Origin: Eubacterium sp.
GTDB taxonomy: Bacteria > Bacillota > Clostridia > Lachnospirales > Lachnospiraceae
Assembly: GCA_017477505.1 (NCBI GenBank)
Contig: JAFUVQ010000039.1
Coordinates: forward strand, 1-42,348
Direction: 5' to 3'
DNA length: 42,348 bases
The position numbers were made by a program, and so were the translations under genes. Under the pieces are notes generated by a model. That model was not told the origin of the DNA and ran no database searches. It saw nothing but the letters and a program-made list of their open reading frames with translations. Positions within the stretch are counted from its first letter, which is position 1; every line of letters starts with the position of its first letter. This document shows positions 32,015-40,174 of the stretch, one piece after another.

Positions 32015-32503
32015 ATGATATTACCTGTTTTTGAAGGACTGATTCTTTCTTTTATACTATTACTGATATGTGTTATTGATATTCAGAACGGTCCGGTTGG
32101 AGGAGTGCATTTTTATGAGCAGAATGTAAAGGACAGAGTCGTAGAATTAGGACTCATAACAAAGAAAGAGATTAAGAGGAATCTAATAATCTCAGGAGCT
32201 GTACTATGGACTTCTATGGTGTTTTTAATGCCTCTGGCAGTGTTCCTTATAAATGGAGCAGATTCGTTTTTTGAAGGGTTTGTTCAGCTGACGATTATCT
32301 TTTTAATAAGCGGTGTATTTGACCGTGTTTTTATTGACTGGTATTGGGTCGGACACACCAAAGCCTGGTTTATTCCGGGAACTGAGGATCTGATGCCGTA
32401 TATTCCTAAATCAGCATTGATTAAGAAATGGTTTTGTACGATTGTTGGATATCCAGTTTTCGCAGCAATACTATCTCTGGTGTATTCAAAGATAATTCTT
32501 TGA
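32015..32503 (+). CDS. Multipass membrane protein of unknown function
   Basis: This 162-residue protein has about four hydrophobic spans (about 7-22, 60-80, 90-108 and 140-160). A cytoplasmic loop (residues 36-55) contains KDRVVELGLITKKEIKRN, and an extracellular or lumenal loop contains WYWVGHTKAWFIPGTEDLMPYIPK. I do not recognise the family. It follows the TetR gene after 25 nt with a GGAGA site (32003-32007), so it is probably the third gene of the reductase operon. Two direct repeats and a terminator-like hairpin follow it. Confidence 0.7.
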   Translation: MILPVFEGLILSFILLLICVIDIQNGPVGGVHFYEQNVKDRVVELGLITKKEIKRNLIISGAVLWTSMVFLMPLAVFLINGADSFFEGFVQLTIIFLISGVFDRVFIDWYWVGHTKAWFIPGTEDLMPYIPKSALIKKWFCTIVGYPVFAAILSLVYSKIIL

Positions 32504-32517
32504 GTAGACAGGATTCT

Positions 32518-32549
32518 ATGCATCTTACAGTGAAAAAATGCATCTTACA
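32518..32549 (+). repeat. Two 12-bp direct repeats with a 20-bp period
   Basis: ATGCATCTTACA occurs at 32518-32529 and again at 32538-32549, a spacing of 20 bp start to start (about two helical turns). They lie between the membrane protein and its terminator; they may be a regulator site or chance. Confidence 0.4.
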
Positions 32550-32573
32550 TTCCAAAATATTGAATAACATTTA

Positions 32574-32629
32574 AGGCTTGGTTATAGTCGTTTTAACAAA
32601 AAGAAAACGGCTGTTTCCAAGTCTTTTTA
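32574..32629 (+). terminator. Intrinsic terminator after the reductase operon
   Basis: GGCTTGG (32575-32581) can pair with CCAAGTC (32617-32623), and AGTCGTTTT (32586-32594) with AAAACGGCT (32604-32612), around an internal loop and an A-rich apical loop. Both stems include a G-U pair. Five Ts follow. Confidence 0.65.
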
Positions 32630-32686
32630 GATCGTTAAATCCTGAGAAGGCTGATATGTAGTCGAAAAATAGAAAGGAATGATAAG

Positions 32687-33442
32687 ATGAATAAAATCTA
32701 TAAGAAAAATGAAGTGACTTTTGCAATCATATGTATAGTTATCTATGTTGTGGGAACGAGTATAGCTGAGTCGATATCAGAGACAGTGGGAATAGTTAAG
32801 CTTCCATCAATGATCTTTCATATAGTTTTTTCTGTGATACTACTGGCGTGGCTTAAGAAGAATGACCTGTTTGAAAAGTATGGTCTTGTAAAGCCGGAAT
32901 ATAAGCTATCAAAAGCATGGTTTTTCATACCGCTTATGCTTGTGGGATTATCAAGTGTATTTTTCGGGGTGAAGCTGAATTACAGTATACCTGAAACAGC
33001 ATTTTATATACTGAGTATGTTATGTGTAGGTTTTCTTGAAGAGATTATCTTTAGAGGTTTTCTCTTTGTAGGTATGGCAAAGAAAAATGTAAAGAGCGCG
33101 ATAATAGTGTCTTCAATCACCTTTGGAATAGGCCATATAGTTAATCTTCTGAATGGTCAGGATCTGCTGGAGACGCTCCTTCAGATAGTGTTCGCTATAG
33201 TGGTTGGATTTACGCTTGTTACACTATTCTATAAAGGTAAGAGTTTGATTCCTTGTATAATCTTCCATGGAATAAATAATGCCTGTTCAGCAATCAGCAA
33301 CGAAGAGGCATCTCTCAAGGTTTTCGGCAGCGTGGAGAGAGAGTTATACATTTCAGTAAGTATTGCAGTAGTGCTTCTTACAATATACTGCATAGCGATA
33401 TGGAAGACTTTCAGAACAAGTGCCATTGAGGATGTGAAATAG
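32687..33442 (+). CDS. CPBP-family intramembrane glutamic endopeptidase (CAAX protease-like)
   Basis: This 251-residue multipass protein has the three CPBP motifs: EEIIFRG (about 120-126, the EExxxR motif), FGIGHIVN (about 146-153, FxxxH) and FHGINNACS (about 193-201, HxxxN/B). Seven or so hydrophobic spans surround them. Bacterial members cleave membrane peptides, act in bacteriocin immunity or serve as scaffolds; which applies here is not clear, and no bacteriocin precursor gene is visible nearby. The start has an AAAGGAATG site. It appears to be its own unit after the terminator at 32574-32629. Confidence 0.87.
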   Translation: MNKIYKKNEVTFAIICIVIYVVGTSIAESISETVGIVKLPSMIFHIVFSVILLAWLKKNDLFEKYGLVKPEYKLSKAWFFIPLMLVGLSSVFFGVKLNYSIPETAFYILSMLCVGFLEEIIFRGFLFVGMAKKNVKSAIIVSSITFGIGHIVNLLNGQDLLETLLQIVFAIVVGFTLVTLFYKGKSLIPCIIFHGINNACSAISNEEASLKVFGSVERELYISVSIAVVLLTIYCIAIWKTFRTSAIEDVK

Positions 33443-33550
33443 AGGTTTGATAATAACCAGTCTGCTTGCTATAATTTCATGGATAGGATGGTCAGGTAAG
33501 ATGAGTCTGCCTGATAGTTTGTAAATATGTATAGCAGGAGCGTGACCGGA

Positions 33551-34000
33551 GTGGAATTAAGGGTTAGAAAAATCCCTATAGATGAATCGGAAGTCCTGGA
33601 GATTCGCTGTCATAAGATAACAGATGACGTGCAGGAGATCATTTCCTTTGTGAAGTCCAGACAGGGACAGCTAAGTACGGAGCGTGCGGGACAGCGTATA
33701 GAAATTCCGATAGTAGATGTATTTTATGCTGAATCGGTGGACAATAGACTGTTTATCTATACATCGAAAGAAAGTTATGAGATAAAGCTAAAACTATATG
33801 AGTTAGAAGATATGCTGCAGGGAAAAACATTTATCAGGATTCAGAAAGGAATGCTTCTAAATCTGATGAAGGTTAAGTCTATAAAGCCGGCGCTTAGTGG
33901 CAGATATACAGCGCTCCTTAAGAATAATGAAGAGGTAGTGATTTCCAGAAAGTATGTTGCTGACCTGAAGAAGGCTTTGAAGGGTGGTGGTGATAAATGA
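33551..34000 (+). CDS. LytTR-type DNA-binding regulator
   Basis: This 149-residue protein has a short N-terminal region (VEIRCHKITDD-type) and a LytTR domain from about residue 48 to the end (IPIVDVFYAESVDNRLFIYT ... FIRIQKGMLLNLMKVKSIKPALSGRYTALLKNNEEVVISRKYVADLKK). It lacks a receiver domain, so it belongs to the one-component LytTR group paired with DUF3021 membrane proteins, which control their own operons. The GTG at 33551 is chosen because AGGAG (33536-33540) is ten nt upstream; an in-frame ATG at 33527 has no binding site. It overlaps the next gene by four nt. Confidence 0.82.
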   Translation: MELRVRKIPIDESEVLEIRCHKITDDVQEIISFVKSRQGQLSTERAGQRIEIPIVDVFYAESVDNRLFIYTSKESYEIKLKLYELEDMLQGKTFIRIQKGMLLNLMKVKSIKPALSGRYTALLKNNEEVVISRKYVADLKKALKGGGDK

Positions 34001-34449
34001 GAAAAAAATACAGAATAAAGGAAAGACTTGGTGAAGCCTTTAGATTATATTTTATTCTTGTAACTTTGATCACCATACTTCTAATGGTTGTGGGTATGCT
34101 GTTTGACAGTGAAAGGACCTTAAGTTACGAGGCCTATTTTTCACCACTATTTTATGCGCTTATCGGTGTGATTCCGGTATTCTTTTTTAAATCGGATAAA
34201 GAACTCAGTATGAAACGGCTTGTTATAAGAAATATTTTCTATGTGCTTATAATTGAGGCGGCAATGCTTTTTATAGTATTCAAAGCACCGAATATACCGT
34301 CAGATAGAATAGAAGTTGTAATAAGTATTGCAGTAGGAATACTGATTGTATATATATTATCGCTGGTTGTTGAATATATTTTTGAACTTACCCAGGCAAG
34401 GGAGATGAATGCTTATCTGGAGGAGTATCAAAAAATAGATAATTCATAA
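33997..34449 (+). CDS. DUF3021 family membrane protein
   Basis: This 150-residue protein has four hydrophobic spans (about 17-37, 47-65, 75-95 and 110-130) with a basic start and a charged C-terminal tail (REMNAYLEEYQK). This is the DUF3021 pattern found beside LytTR regulators. In such pairs the membrane protein is thought to hold or inhibit the LytTR regulator; that is family knowledge, not proven here. It starts within the LytTR stop codon (ATGA overlap), so the pair is co-translated. The hipBA palindrome begins three nt after its stop. Confidence 0.85.
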   Translation: MRKKYRIKERLGEAFRLYFILVTLITILLMVVGMLFDSERTLSYEAYFSPLFYALIGVIPVFFFKSDKELSMKRLVIRNIFYVLIIEAAMLFIVFKAPNIPSDRIEVVISIAVGILIVYILSLVVEYIFELTQAREMNAYLEEYQKIDNS

Positions 34450-34451
34450 AG

Positions 34452-34520
34452 AATAAATAGACATATATTGCATACTATGGTATAAATATACTCATAAGAT
34501 GCAATATATGTCTATTTATT
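34452..34520 (+). promoter_or_regulatory. hipBA promoter inside a long perfect inverted repeat
   Basis: The 22-bp arms 34452-34473 and 34499-34520 are perfect reverse complements separated by 25 nt. A promoter TAGACA (34458-34463), 17 nt, TATAAA (34481-34486) with an extended -10 TGG (34478-34480) sits inside, with the -35 box in the left arm and the likely start site just before the right arm. It is probably the HipB operator, and as RNA could also terminate the upstream DUF3021 transcript. Confidence 0.7.
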
Positions 34521-34536
34521 TTACGGGTGATTATAT

Positions 34537-34848
34537 ATGAATAACATATTAGAAATAAGTGATCGTTTGAAACAATATAGAATTAATTATCCTATGACGC
34601 AGAAGGAATTAGCTGATAAAACAGGTATATCGGTTCGTAGTATATCGAGATTTGAAAATGGAGAGGATATTAGTCTATCTGCATTTTTGAAAATCTTGAG
34701 AGCGTTAGAATTGGATAATCATTTAGATGTGCTTGTACCAGATTATAAAAAAAGACCATCTGCTTATCTGGAGCCAGAGAAAAAAAGACAGCGAGCTTCT
34801 GGTAAAAAGAGCGAGAAGAGAGCTTTTGTTTGGGGGGATGAAAAGTGA
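34537..34848 (+). CDS. hipB: HipB-like XRE-family antitoxin
   Basis: This 103-residue protein has an XRE helix-turn-helix at about 8-68 (RLKQYRINYPMTQKELADKT ... SVRSISRFENGEDISLSAFLKILRALEL) and a basic tail rich in Lys and Arg. Gene order, small size and the four-nt overlap with hipA mark it as the antitoxin/repressor partner. It probably binds the palindrome upstream and, with HipA bound, represses its own operon. The DNA in this pair is visibly more A+T-rich than in the signalling genes, which suggests separate acquisition. Confidence 0.88.
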   Translation: MNNILEISDRLKQYRINYPMTQKELADKTGISVRSISRFENGEDISLSAFLKILRALELDNHLDVLVPDYKKRPSAYLEPEKKRQRASGKKSEKRAFVWGDEK

Positions 34849-36134
34849 TAAGTACGGCAGAAGTAATTCTTTGGGGAACGAGAATTGGATATGTTCATCA
34901 AAACGAAGGAAGTCCATATGTATCATTTGAATATGACAGGGACTTTATTGATAGTGGAATAGAAGTATCTCCTATAAAAATGAAGCTAAGTAAGCTGGTA
35001 TACGAATTTCCGGATTTATCGGGAGATGCATTTCATGGTGCTCCTGGGTTAATTGCGGATTCTCTACCGGATAAGTTTGGTAATAGAGTGATTGAAAGAT
35101 GGCTTATGGAACAAGGAAAATCACTTCAAGATTTTAATACCATTGATAGACTTTGTTATACGGGTACTCGCGGTATGGGGGCATTAGAATATAGACCTAC
35201 GGCTGGGCCGGAAAATGCAATCGGCGAAGATGTAAATATAGAGAAAATGGTTGAGTTTGCATCTGAAGTACTATCCGATAAAGAAAGCAAGAAACTCAGT
35301 TCAGAAGAAGAAATTGGTTATAGTCAATTGGTTCAACTAGGTACATCTGCGGGAGGTGCCAGAGCGAAAGCTCTGATAGCAGTAAATAAAAAAACAAATG
35401 AAGTAAAAAGTGGACAGATTGATGCTGGAAATGGATTTGATTACTGGTTAATTAAATTCGATGGAGTTAAGAAAAATGGTGATCATAATCTTAAAGATTC
35501 TACTCAGTATACGCTAATAGAATATGCTTATTATCTTATGGCTAAAGATGCGGGGATAGAAATGGAGGAATGTAGAATTCTAGAGGAAAATGGAAGACAT
35601 CATTTTATGACCAAAAGATTCGATAGAGTTGGAAATCAAAAGATTCATATGCAAACTTTGGGGGCACTTACACATATTGATTATAATTACCCGGGCTTAT
35701 GCAGTTATGAACAGGCGGCAGAGATAGTTAGATTACTTAATTCGTCGATGAGTGATGTTGAACAGTTATATAGAAGGATGGTATTTAATGTTTTACTTGT
35801 AAATCAAGATGACCATGTGAAAAACATTTCATTTCTAATGGATAGAAATGGTAATTGGAAGTTATCTCCAGCTTATGATATTACATTTTCTTATAACCAG
35901 AATAATATCTGGTTAAAGGCACACCAGATGCTGATCAATGGAAAGAATGAAAATATAACATATGATGATTTGATTATATCGGGAAAAAATATGGGAATAT
36001 CATCTGTGAAATGTAAGAAGATAATAAATGATATAAATAAGGTTTTAGAAAATATTGAAAGCTATTTTGAACGTGCGGGAGTTAGCGAAAAGTCATTTGC
36101 GAAAATAAATAAAATTATAAATGAGAGGAAATAG
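34845..36134 (+). CDS. hipA: HipA-like serine/threonine kinase toxin
   Basis: This 429-residue protein has the full HipA layout: an N-terminal subdomain (1-110), a glycine-rich GTSAGGARAKALI loop (about 166-178), an ATP-binding Lys in YWLIKFDG (about 198-205), the catalytic NQDDHVKN segment (about 324-331) with the general-base Asp, and LSPAYDI (about 344-350) corresponding to the Mg-binding Asp. HipA kinases phosphorylate aminoacyl-tRNA synthetases and cause growth arrest unless held by HipB. The start is GTG at 34845, preceded by GGGGGG (34832-34837) and overlapping the hipB stop. All catalytic residues look intact. Confidence 0.9.
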   Translation: MISTAEVILWGTRIGYVHQNEGSPYVSFEYDRDFIDSGIEVSPIKMKLSKLVYEFPDLSGDAFHGAPGLIADSLPDKFGNRVIERWLMEQGKSLQDFNTIDRLCYTGTRGMGALEYRPTAGPENAIGEDVNIEKMVEFASEVLSDKESKKLSSEEEIGYSQLVQLGTSAGGARAKALIAVNKKTNEVKSGQIDAGNGFDYWLIKFDGVKKNGDHNLKDSTQYTLIEYAYYLMAKDAGIEMEECRILEENGRHHFMTKRFDRVGNQKIHMQTLGALTHIDYNYPGLCSYEQAAEIVRLLNSSMSDVEQLYRRMVFNVLLVNQDDHVKNISFLMDRNGNWKLSPAYDITFSYNQNNIWLKAHQMLINGKNENITYDDLIISGKNMGISSVKCKKIINDINKVLENIESYFERAGVSEKSFAKINKIINERK

Positions 36135-36154
36135 TAGAGAAGAGGAAAATAAAA

Positions 36155-37693
36155 ATGAGTTTTGGGTTTTCATACATCGGACTTATCTTTATAGCTATGC
36201 TGTTAATTCCCAATATAATCTGGACAAAGCATAAGCCTGAAGGATATGACGAGTATAGTAAGAATGAGAATAAATTACTACTTATATTCGAAAGGATAGG
36301 CGAGGCTCTTGTTATGACAGGCATCCTTATCTTTAAGGATTGCAATATAAGACCTCGTTCGTTGTGGCTTGGATGGCTGATTCTTACATTTGTCTTTATG
36401 ATTATGTATGAAATGTACTGGATAAGATATTTTAAGAGTGAGAAGCGAATGGAAGATATGTACTCCTCATTTGCCGGATTTCCGGTTGCAGGTGCATCAC
36501 TTCCGGTTTTTGCTGCCTTGTCACTGGGTATATATGCAAGTAATATATTTATCATCATAAGTGTGATAATTTTAGGGATTGGACATATAGGTATCCATCT
36601 TAATCATAGACGGGAAGTGATGGGAAAGGTTAAGAGTGGAAGAAAAGCAGTCCGCGTTATCAAAACTGTTCTTCTGGTTCCTGTGTGTTTGATTGTTCTA
36701 CTGATAATCGGAATAATTGGTGTTAGAAATTATAACTTTTTTGTATGTTGTATAGATACAGATAAGGGTGTTGATGAGAGCGGGTATGTGGAGATAAATG
36801 GGCAGGAGCAGTTTATCACAATCAGAGGAAGAGATATTTCGAATCCTGTGATTTTATACCTTCACGGCGGACCGGGCTCTCCGGACAGTTCCATGACTTA
36901 TAGATTTACCAACAAACTCATCGATGATTATACTGTGGTGTGCTGGGACCAGCGTGGATGCGGAAGAACATATGTAAAAAATAAAGATAAAGAAAATGAG
37001 TCAGTGACATTTGATCAGGCACTTGCTGATGTGGATACACTGACAGAATATCTGAAGGAAAAATTTAACCGGGATAAGATAGTGATCATGGGGCATTCCT
37101 ATGGCTCGGTACTTGGTAGTACATATGCTTATGAACATCCTGAAAATGTTGAAGCTTTCATAGGAATCGGCCAGTTTGTGAGCTTCGCATCATCAACAGA
37201 ATATGAATATAAGGATGCACTTGAAAAGGCAACAGCTGCAGGAGATGACACTACGAAACTTATTGAAGCATATGAAAAGTATCTTAATGAGATGAATGTA
37301 GAATATGCAGGAGAAATGAGTACTTATGCAGCACCTTATCATAAAGCTCCTCGTAAGAAGAGTACAATTCTCGCGGCATTAGTTTCGCCGACACTTTCAA
37401 CTGAAGATGTATTATGGTATAAAAATGTGACCAGCTACGATGCATTTATGAAATACTGTGGGAACCTTATGTATTACCTTATGACAGTAAATCTTAGAGA
37501 GACCCAGACTCATTACGAGGTACCTGTATATTTCATATCTGGTGAATGCGACTGGAACTGTGCAGCACCGGATATGGTGGATTATGCTCAGATGGTTGGT
37601 GCGAAGTACGACCTAATAGATGGTTGTGGGCATTATGTTCATAATGATGATCCTGAAGAATTCGCTAGGAAAGTAAAAGAATTTTTGAAATAA
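36155..37693 (+). CDS. Membrane-anchored alpha/beta hydrolase (prolyl-aminopeptidase-like)
   Basis: This 512-residue protein joins a multipass N-terminal region (about 1-195; spans near 5-20, 50-65, 73-90, 110-145 and 165-190) to an alpha/beta hydrolase domain (about 210-512). The hydrolase keeps the HGGPG oxyanion motif (about 238-242), the WDQRGCGRT segment typical of prolyl iminopeptidases, the nucleophile in GHSYGS (about 312-317), an Asp in SGECDWNC and the catalytic His in GCGHYVHNDDP. The catalytic part is predicted to face one side of the membrane close to the bilayer. The substrate is unknown. A GAGG-type site precedes the ATG, and a terminator follows. Confidence 0.85.
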   Translation: MSFGFSYIGLIFIAMLLIPNIIWTKHKPEGYDEYSKNENKLLLIFERIGEALVMTGILIFKDCNIRPRSLWLGWLILTFVFMIMYEMYWIRYFKSEKRMEDMYSSFAGFPVAGASLPVFAALSLGIYASNIFIIISVIILGIGHIGIHLNHRREVMGKVKSGRKAVRVIKTVLLVPVCLIVLLIIGIIGVRNYNFFVCCIDTDKGVDESGYVEINGQEQFITIRGRDISNPVILYLHGGPGSPDSSMTYRFTNKLIDDYTVVCWDQRGCGRTYVKNKDKENESVTFDQALADVDTLTEYLKEKFNRDKIVIMGHSYGSVLGSTYAYEHPENVEAFIGIGQFVSFASSTEYEYKDALEKATAAGDDTTKLIEAYEKYLNEMNVEYAGEMSTYAAPYHKAPRKKSTILAALVSPTLSTEDVLWYKNVTSYDAFMKYCGNLMYYLMTVNLRETQTHYEVPVYFISGECDWNCAAPDMVDYAQMVGAKYDLIDGCGHYVHNDDPEEFARKVKEFLK

Positions 37694-37701
37694 CATCGAT
37701 T

Positions 37702-37736
37702 AAAAGGAATGTCAAATTGTAACGACATTCCTTTTT
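37702..37736 (+). terminator. Intrinsic terminator after the hydrolase gene
   Basis: AAAAGGAATGTC (37702-37713) pairs with GACATTCCTTTTT (37724-37736) around a 10-nt loop, with the T-run forming the end of the right arm. It starts eight nt after the hydrolase stop. Confidence 0.85.
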
Positions 37737-37739
37737 GTA

Positions 37740-37768
37740 TTGACAAATAATATAGGATGTATTAATAT
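37740..37768 (+). promoter_or_regulatory. Probable promoter of the methyltransferase gene
   Basis: TTGACA (37740-37745) is followed after 17 nt by TAATAT (37763-37768). It lies directly after the terminator of the upstream gene and about 50 nt before the methyltransferase ATG. Confidence 0.5.
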
Positions 37769-37817
37769 ATGAACAGATGAACATATATAATAAATGATAA
37801 AAAAGGGGTTTATAGAG

Positions 37818-38462
37818 ATGGCAAGTAAGATGGTAAGCAAATATATGTATAAGATAATGTCACCAGGTTATGACATTTTAGATAAGACGTTTTTCAGAGA
37901 TAGTGGCAGGAAGGATGGCAGGAATCCAAGAGAGGTTTTGACTCAACTTATTCCAAATGAAAAGAGTATGGTCCTTGATATGTGCTGTGGAACCGGATCT
38001 AACGGAATCACTGTTGCAATCAAAAAGCCTCAAGTAACGGTTGTTGAACTGGATAGATCAAAGTCTATGCTTCTTAAGGCAAGACAGAAGGTAAAAAGAT
38101 TAGGTCTAAGAAATGTAAAGATCATTTGCAGAGATGCTACAGATACAGGACTTAAGAGTGAGATATTTGATTATATTATCATAGGGCTGGCTCTTCATGA
38201 ATGTAATCCGGACCTCTGGAATGGAATTCTTTCAGAAGCCCACAGGCTTCTTAAGAAGGATGGTCATCTTATAATTCTTGATTGGGAAAGACAAAAATGT
38301 ATATCTGACAAGATAAAATTTGCTCCTATGTATATCACTGAAACTATATGTACTCCTAAATATTTCCGGGAATATTTTAATAGTGATAAGGAGGTATTTT
38401 TCTCGAGATTCGGGTTTAAGGCGGAAAAGAATATCAGATGTAAATATACATTTGTGATGTAA
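37818..38462 (+). CDS. Class I SAM-dependent methyltransferase (UbiE-like fold)
   Basis: This 214-residue protein has motif I MVLDMCCGTGSNG (about 52-64), the acidic strand-2 residue in VVELDRSKSM (about 74-83), a DATDTG segment (motif II) and IIIGLALHECNPDLW (motif IV). Members methylate quinone, lipid or small-molecule substrates; the one here is unknown. ATG 37818 is preferred over 37794 because GGGG (37805-37808) lies nine nt before it. Immediately after its stop (38460-38462) the same reading frame stays open for 45 codons into the transglutaminase-like gene. Confidence 0.82.
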   Translation: MASKMVSKYMYKIMSPGYDILDKTFFRDSGRKDGRNPREVLTQLIPNEKSMVLDMCCGTGSNGITVAIKKPQVTVVELDRSKSMLLKARQKVKRLGLRNVKIICRDATDTGLKSEIFDYIIIGLALHECNPDLWNGILSEAHRLLKKDGHLIILDWERQKCISDKIKFAPMYITETICTPKYFREYFNSDKEVFFSRFGFKAEKNIRCKYTFVM

Positions 38463-38597
38463 CTTAGAAAAGATGACTCATATAATGCTAAAAGAAAAAT
38501 AAATGAAGCAGATAAAGCTATTGAAAGTGATGAAGCTTTTGATGTTGAAAATGATATAGAGAAGAATCTTAGTGCGTCATATCTGGCTCAGACTCAT

Positions 38598-39272
38598 ATG
38601 CTGGATTATGATAACTATATGATCCAGGAACTTATAAGGAAGCGTGGCTGGAGAGAACTTCCGGAGTTCGAAAGAATACGTTCCATTTATAATTTTATCA
38701 GAGATGAGATCCGCTTCGGATACAATGTGGATGACAGCATACCTGCATCGAAAGTGTTGAAGGATGGATATGGACAGTGCAATACTAAGGGAACTCTCTT
38801 CATGGCGCTACTCAGAGCTGTTGGTATTCCTTGCAGAGTTCATGGTTTTACGATCAGAAAAGAACTGCAGGAAGGAGCTATGACAGGCTTTGTATATAAG
38901 CAGGCTCCGAAGAATATATTCCATAGCTGGGTAGAGGTATACTTAGAGGGCAAATGGTACGAGCTTGAGGCATTTATTATAGATAAGGATTATCTCGGAA
39001 AGCTGCAGCAGAAGAATAGTAATTGTACCGGCGCATTCTGTAAATATGGAGTTGGAGTTGAGGATTTTAAGAATCCGGTTATAGATTTCAATCGTAATAA
39101 CACTTATATTCAGAGTACAGGAATCAATCAGGATTTCGGAATCTACGATTCCCCAGATGCACTTCTTAAAGAGCATCATCAGGAAATGGGATTTATCAAG
39201 AAACTTGCCTTTAGGTATTATGGCAGACATATGATGAATCGAAATGTGAAAAGGATTAGAGGCGGTTTCTAA
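38598..39272 (+). CDS. Transglutaminase-like cysteine protease-fold protein, start uncertain
   Basis: From the first ATG this is a 224-residue protein with the transglutaminase-like core: C61 in DGYGQCNTKG, H109 in NIFHSWVEV and a downstream Asp in the FIIDKDY segment. Members include peptidases and amidases; the substrate is unknown. The start is a problem: ATG 38598 has no ribosome binding site, and the frame is open without ATG, GTG or TTG back to the methyltransferase stop at 38462. The upstream codons (ending SASYLAQTHMLDYDNYMIQE) read like protein and match how I remember such proteins beginning. The true product may need read-through or re-initiation, or the original start may have been lost. 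The MBL-fold gene follows. Confidence 0.75.
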   Translation: MLDYDNYMIQELIRKRGWRELPEFERIRSIYNFIRDEIRFGYNVDDSIPASKVLKDGYGQCNTKGTLFMALLRAVGIPCRVHGFTIRKELQEGAMTGFVYKQAPKNIFHSWVEVYLEGKWYELEAFIIDKDYLGKLQQKNSNCTGAFCKYGVGVEDFKNPVIDFNRNNTYIQSTGINQDFGIYDSPDALLKEHHQEMGFIKKLAFRYYGRHMMNRNVKRIRGGF

Positions 39273-39334
39273 GAAAATGAATCATCTCAGGGATATATCC
39301 TTTAGAAAATATAAAAAAAGGAAAATTAATAGTA

Positions 39335-40153
39335 ATGAATAATAGGATGACAGTTATAGTAGATAATACTTCATTTGATGGTATTAAGGGTGAGTGGGGA
39401 CTCTCTATCCTGGTGGAACATGACGGAAAGAATATCCTGGTTGATGCTGGCGCATCAGAGCTCTTTTCCGGAAATATGAAAAAACTTGGAAAGAACATCG
39501 AGGATATAGATTATGGAGTTCTGAGTCACGCACATTATGATCATGCAAATGGTATACCGAGATTTTTCGAAGAGAATAAAAAGGCAAAGTTCTATCTGAG
39601 AGAAACTACTGCCGAAAACTGTTATGCTAAGAAATTCATTTTCAAAAAATATATAGGAATTCCGAAGAAGATGACCAAGAATTATTCGGATAGGATAGAG
39701 TATGTATCAGGTGACTATAAGCTCTGTGAGGGCGCATATCTTATACCTCATAAGACTCCTGGTCTTGAAAGAATAGGCCAGCGAGAAATGATGTATCAAA
39801 AGACAAAGGATGGTTGGAAACCTGACAACTTCTCACATGAGCAGAGTCTTGTTTTTGAAACAGATAAAGGGCTCGTGATAATCAATAGCTGCTCTCACGG
39901 AGGAGCTGTCAATATAATAAATGAGGTGAAGCAGACATTTCCGGATAAACATATCTATGGCCTGATCGGCGGTTTCCATCTTTTTAATAAGTCCGAAGAA
40001 GAAGTAAGAAATGTAGCTCGAAATATCCTGGATACAGGAATCGATTATGTATGCACTGGCCACTGTACTAAGGACAGAGCCTATGGAATAATGAAAGAGA
40101 TATTAGGTGACAGACTCCTGCAGCTTCATGTTGGTCTTATAGTGGAATTTTGA
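39335..40153 (+). CDS. MBL-fold metallohydrolase (COG1237-like)
   Basis: This 272-residue protein has the zinc motif HAHYDH at 65-70 (H65, H67, D69, H70), a further His in CSHGG (about 185-190), and a final His in CTGHCTKDRA (about 240-249). The order and the GGFHL segment fit the COG1237 branch, often annotated as dihydropterin-ribofuranosyl-aminobenzene phosphate synthase-like; that name is not reliable for function. It probably hydrolyses a phosphate ester or similar bond. A weak AAAGGA lies about 14 nt before the ATG; a second ATG at 39347 is a possible alternative. Confidence 0.82.
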   Translation: MNNRMTVIVDNTSFDGIKGEWGLSILVEHDGKNILVDAGASELFSGNMKKLGKNIEDIDYGVLSHAHYDHANGIPRFFEENKKAKFYLRETTAENCYAKKFIFKKYIGIPKKMTKNYSDRIEYVSGDYKLCEGAYLIPHKTPGLERIGQREMMYQKTKDGWKPDNFSHEQSLVFETDKGLVIINSCSHGGAVNIINEVKQTFPDKHIYGLIGGFHLFNKSEEEVRNVARNILDTGIDYVCTGHCTKDRAYGIMKEILGDRLLQLHVGLIVEF

Positions 40154-40174
40154 CACGGCCTGAGACTTAGTTTT

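Noticed and set aside
34452-36134. hipBA palindrome as the terminal repeat of an insertion element
   Set aside because: No matching repeat follows hipA, no transposase gene is present, and the palindrome contains a well-formed promoter for hipB.
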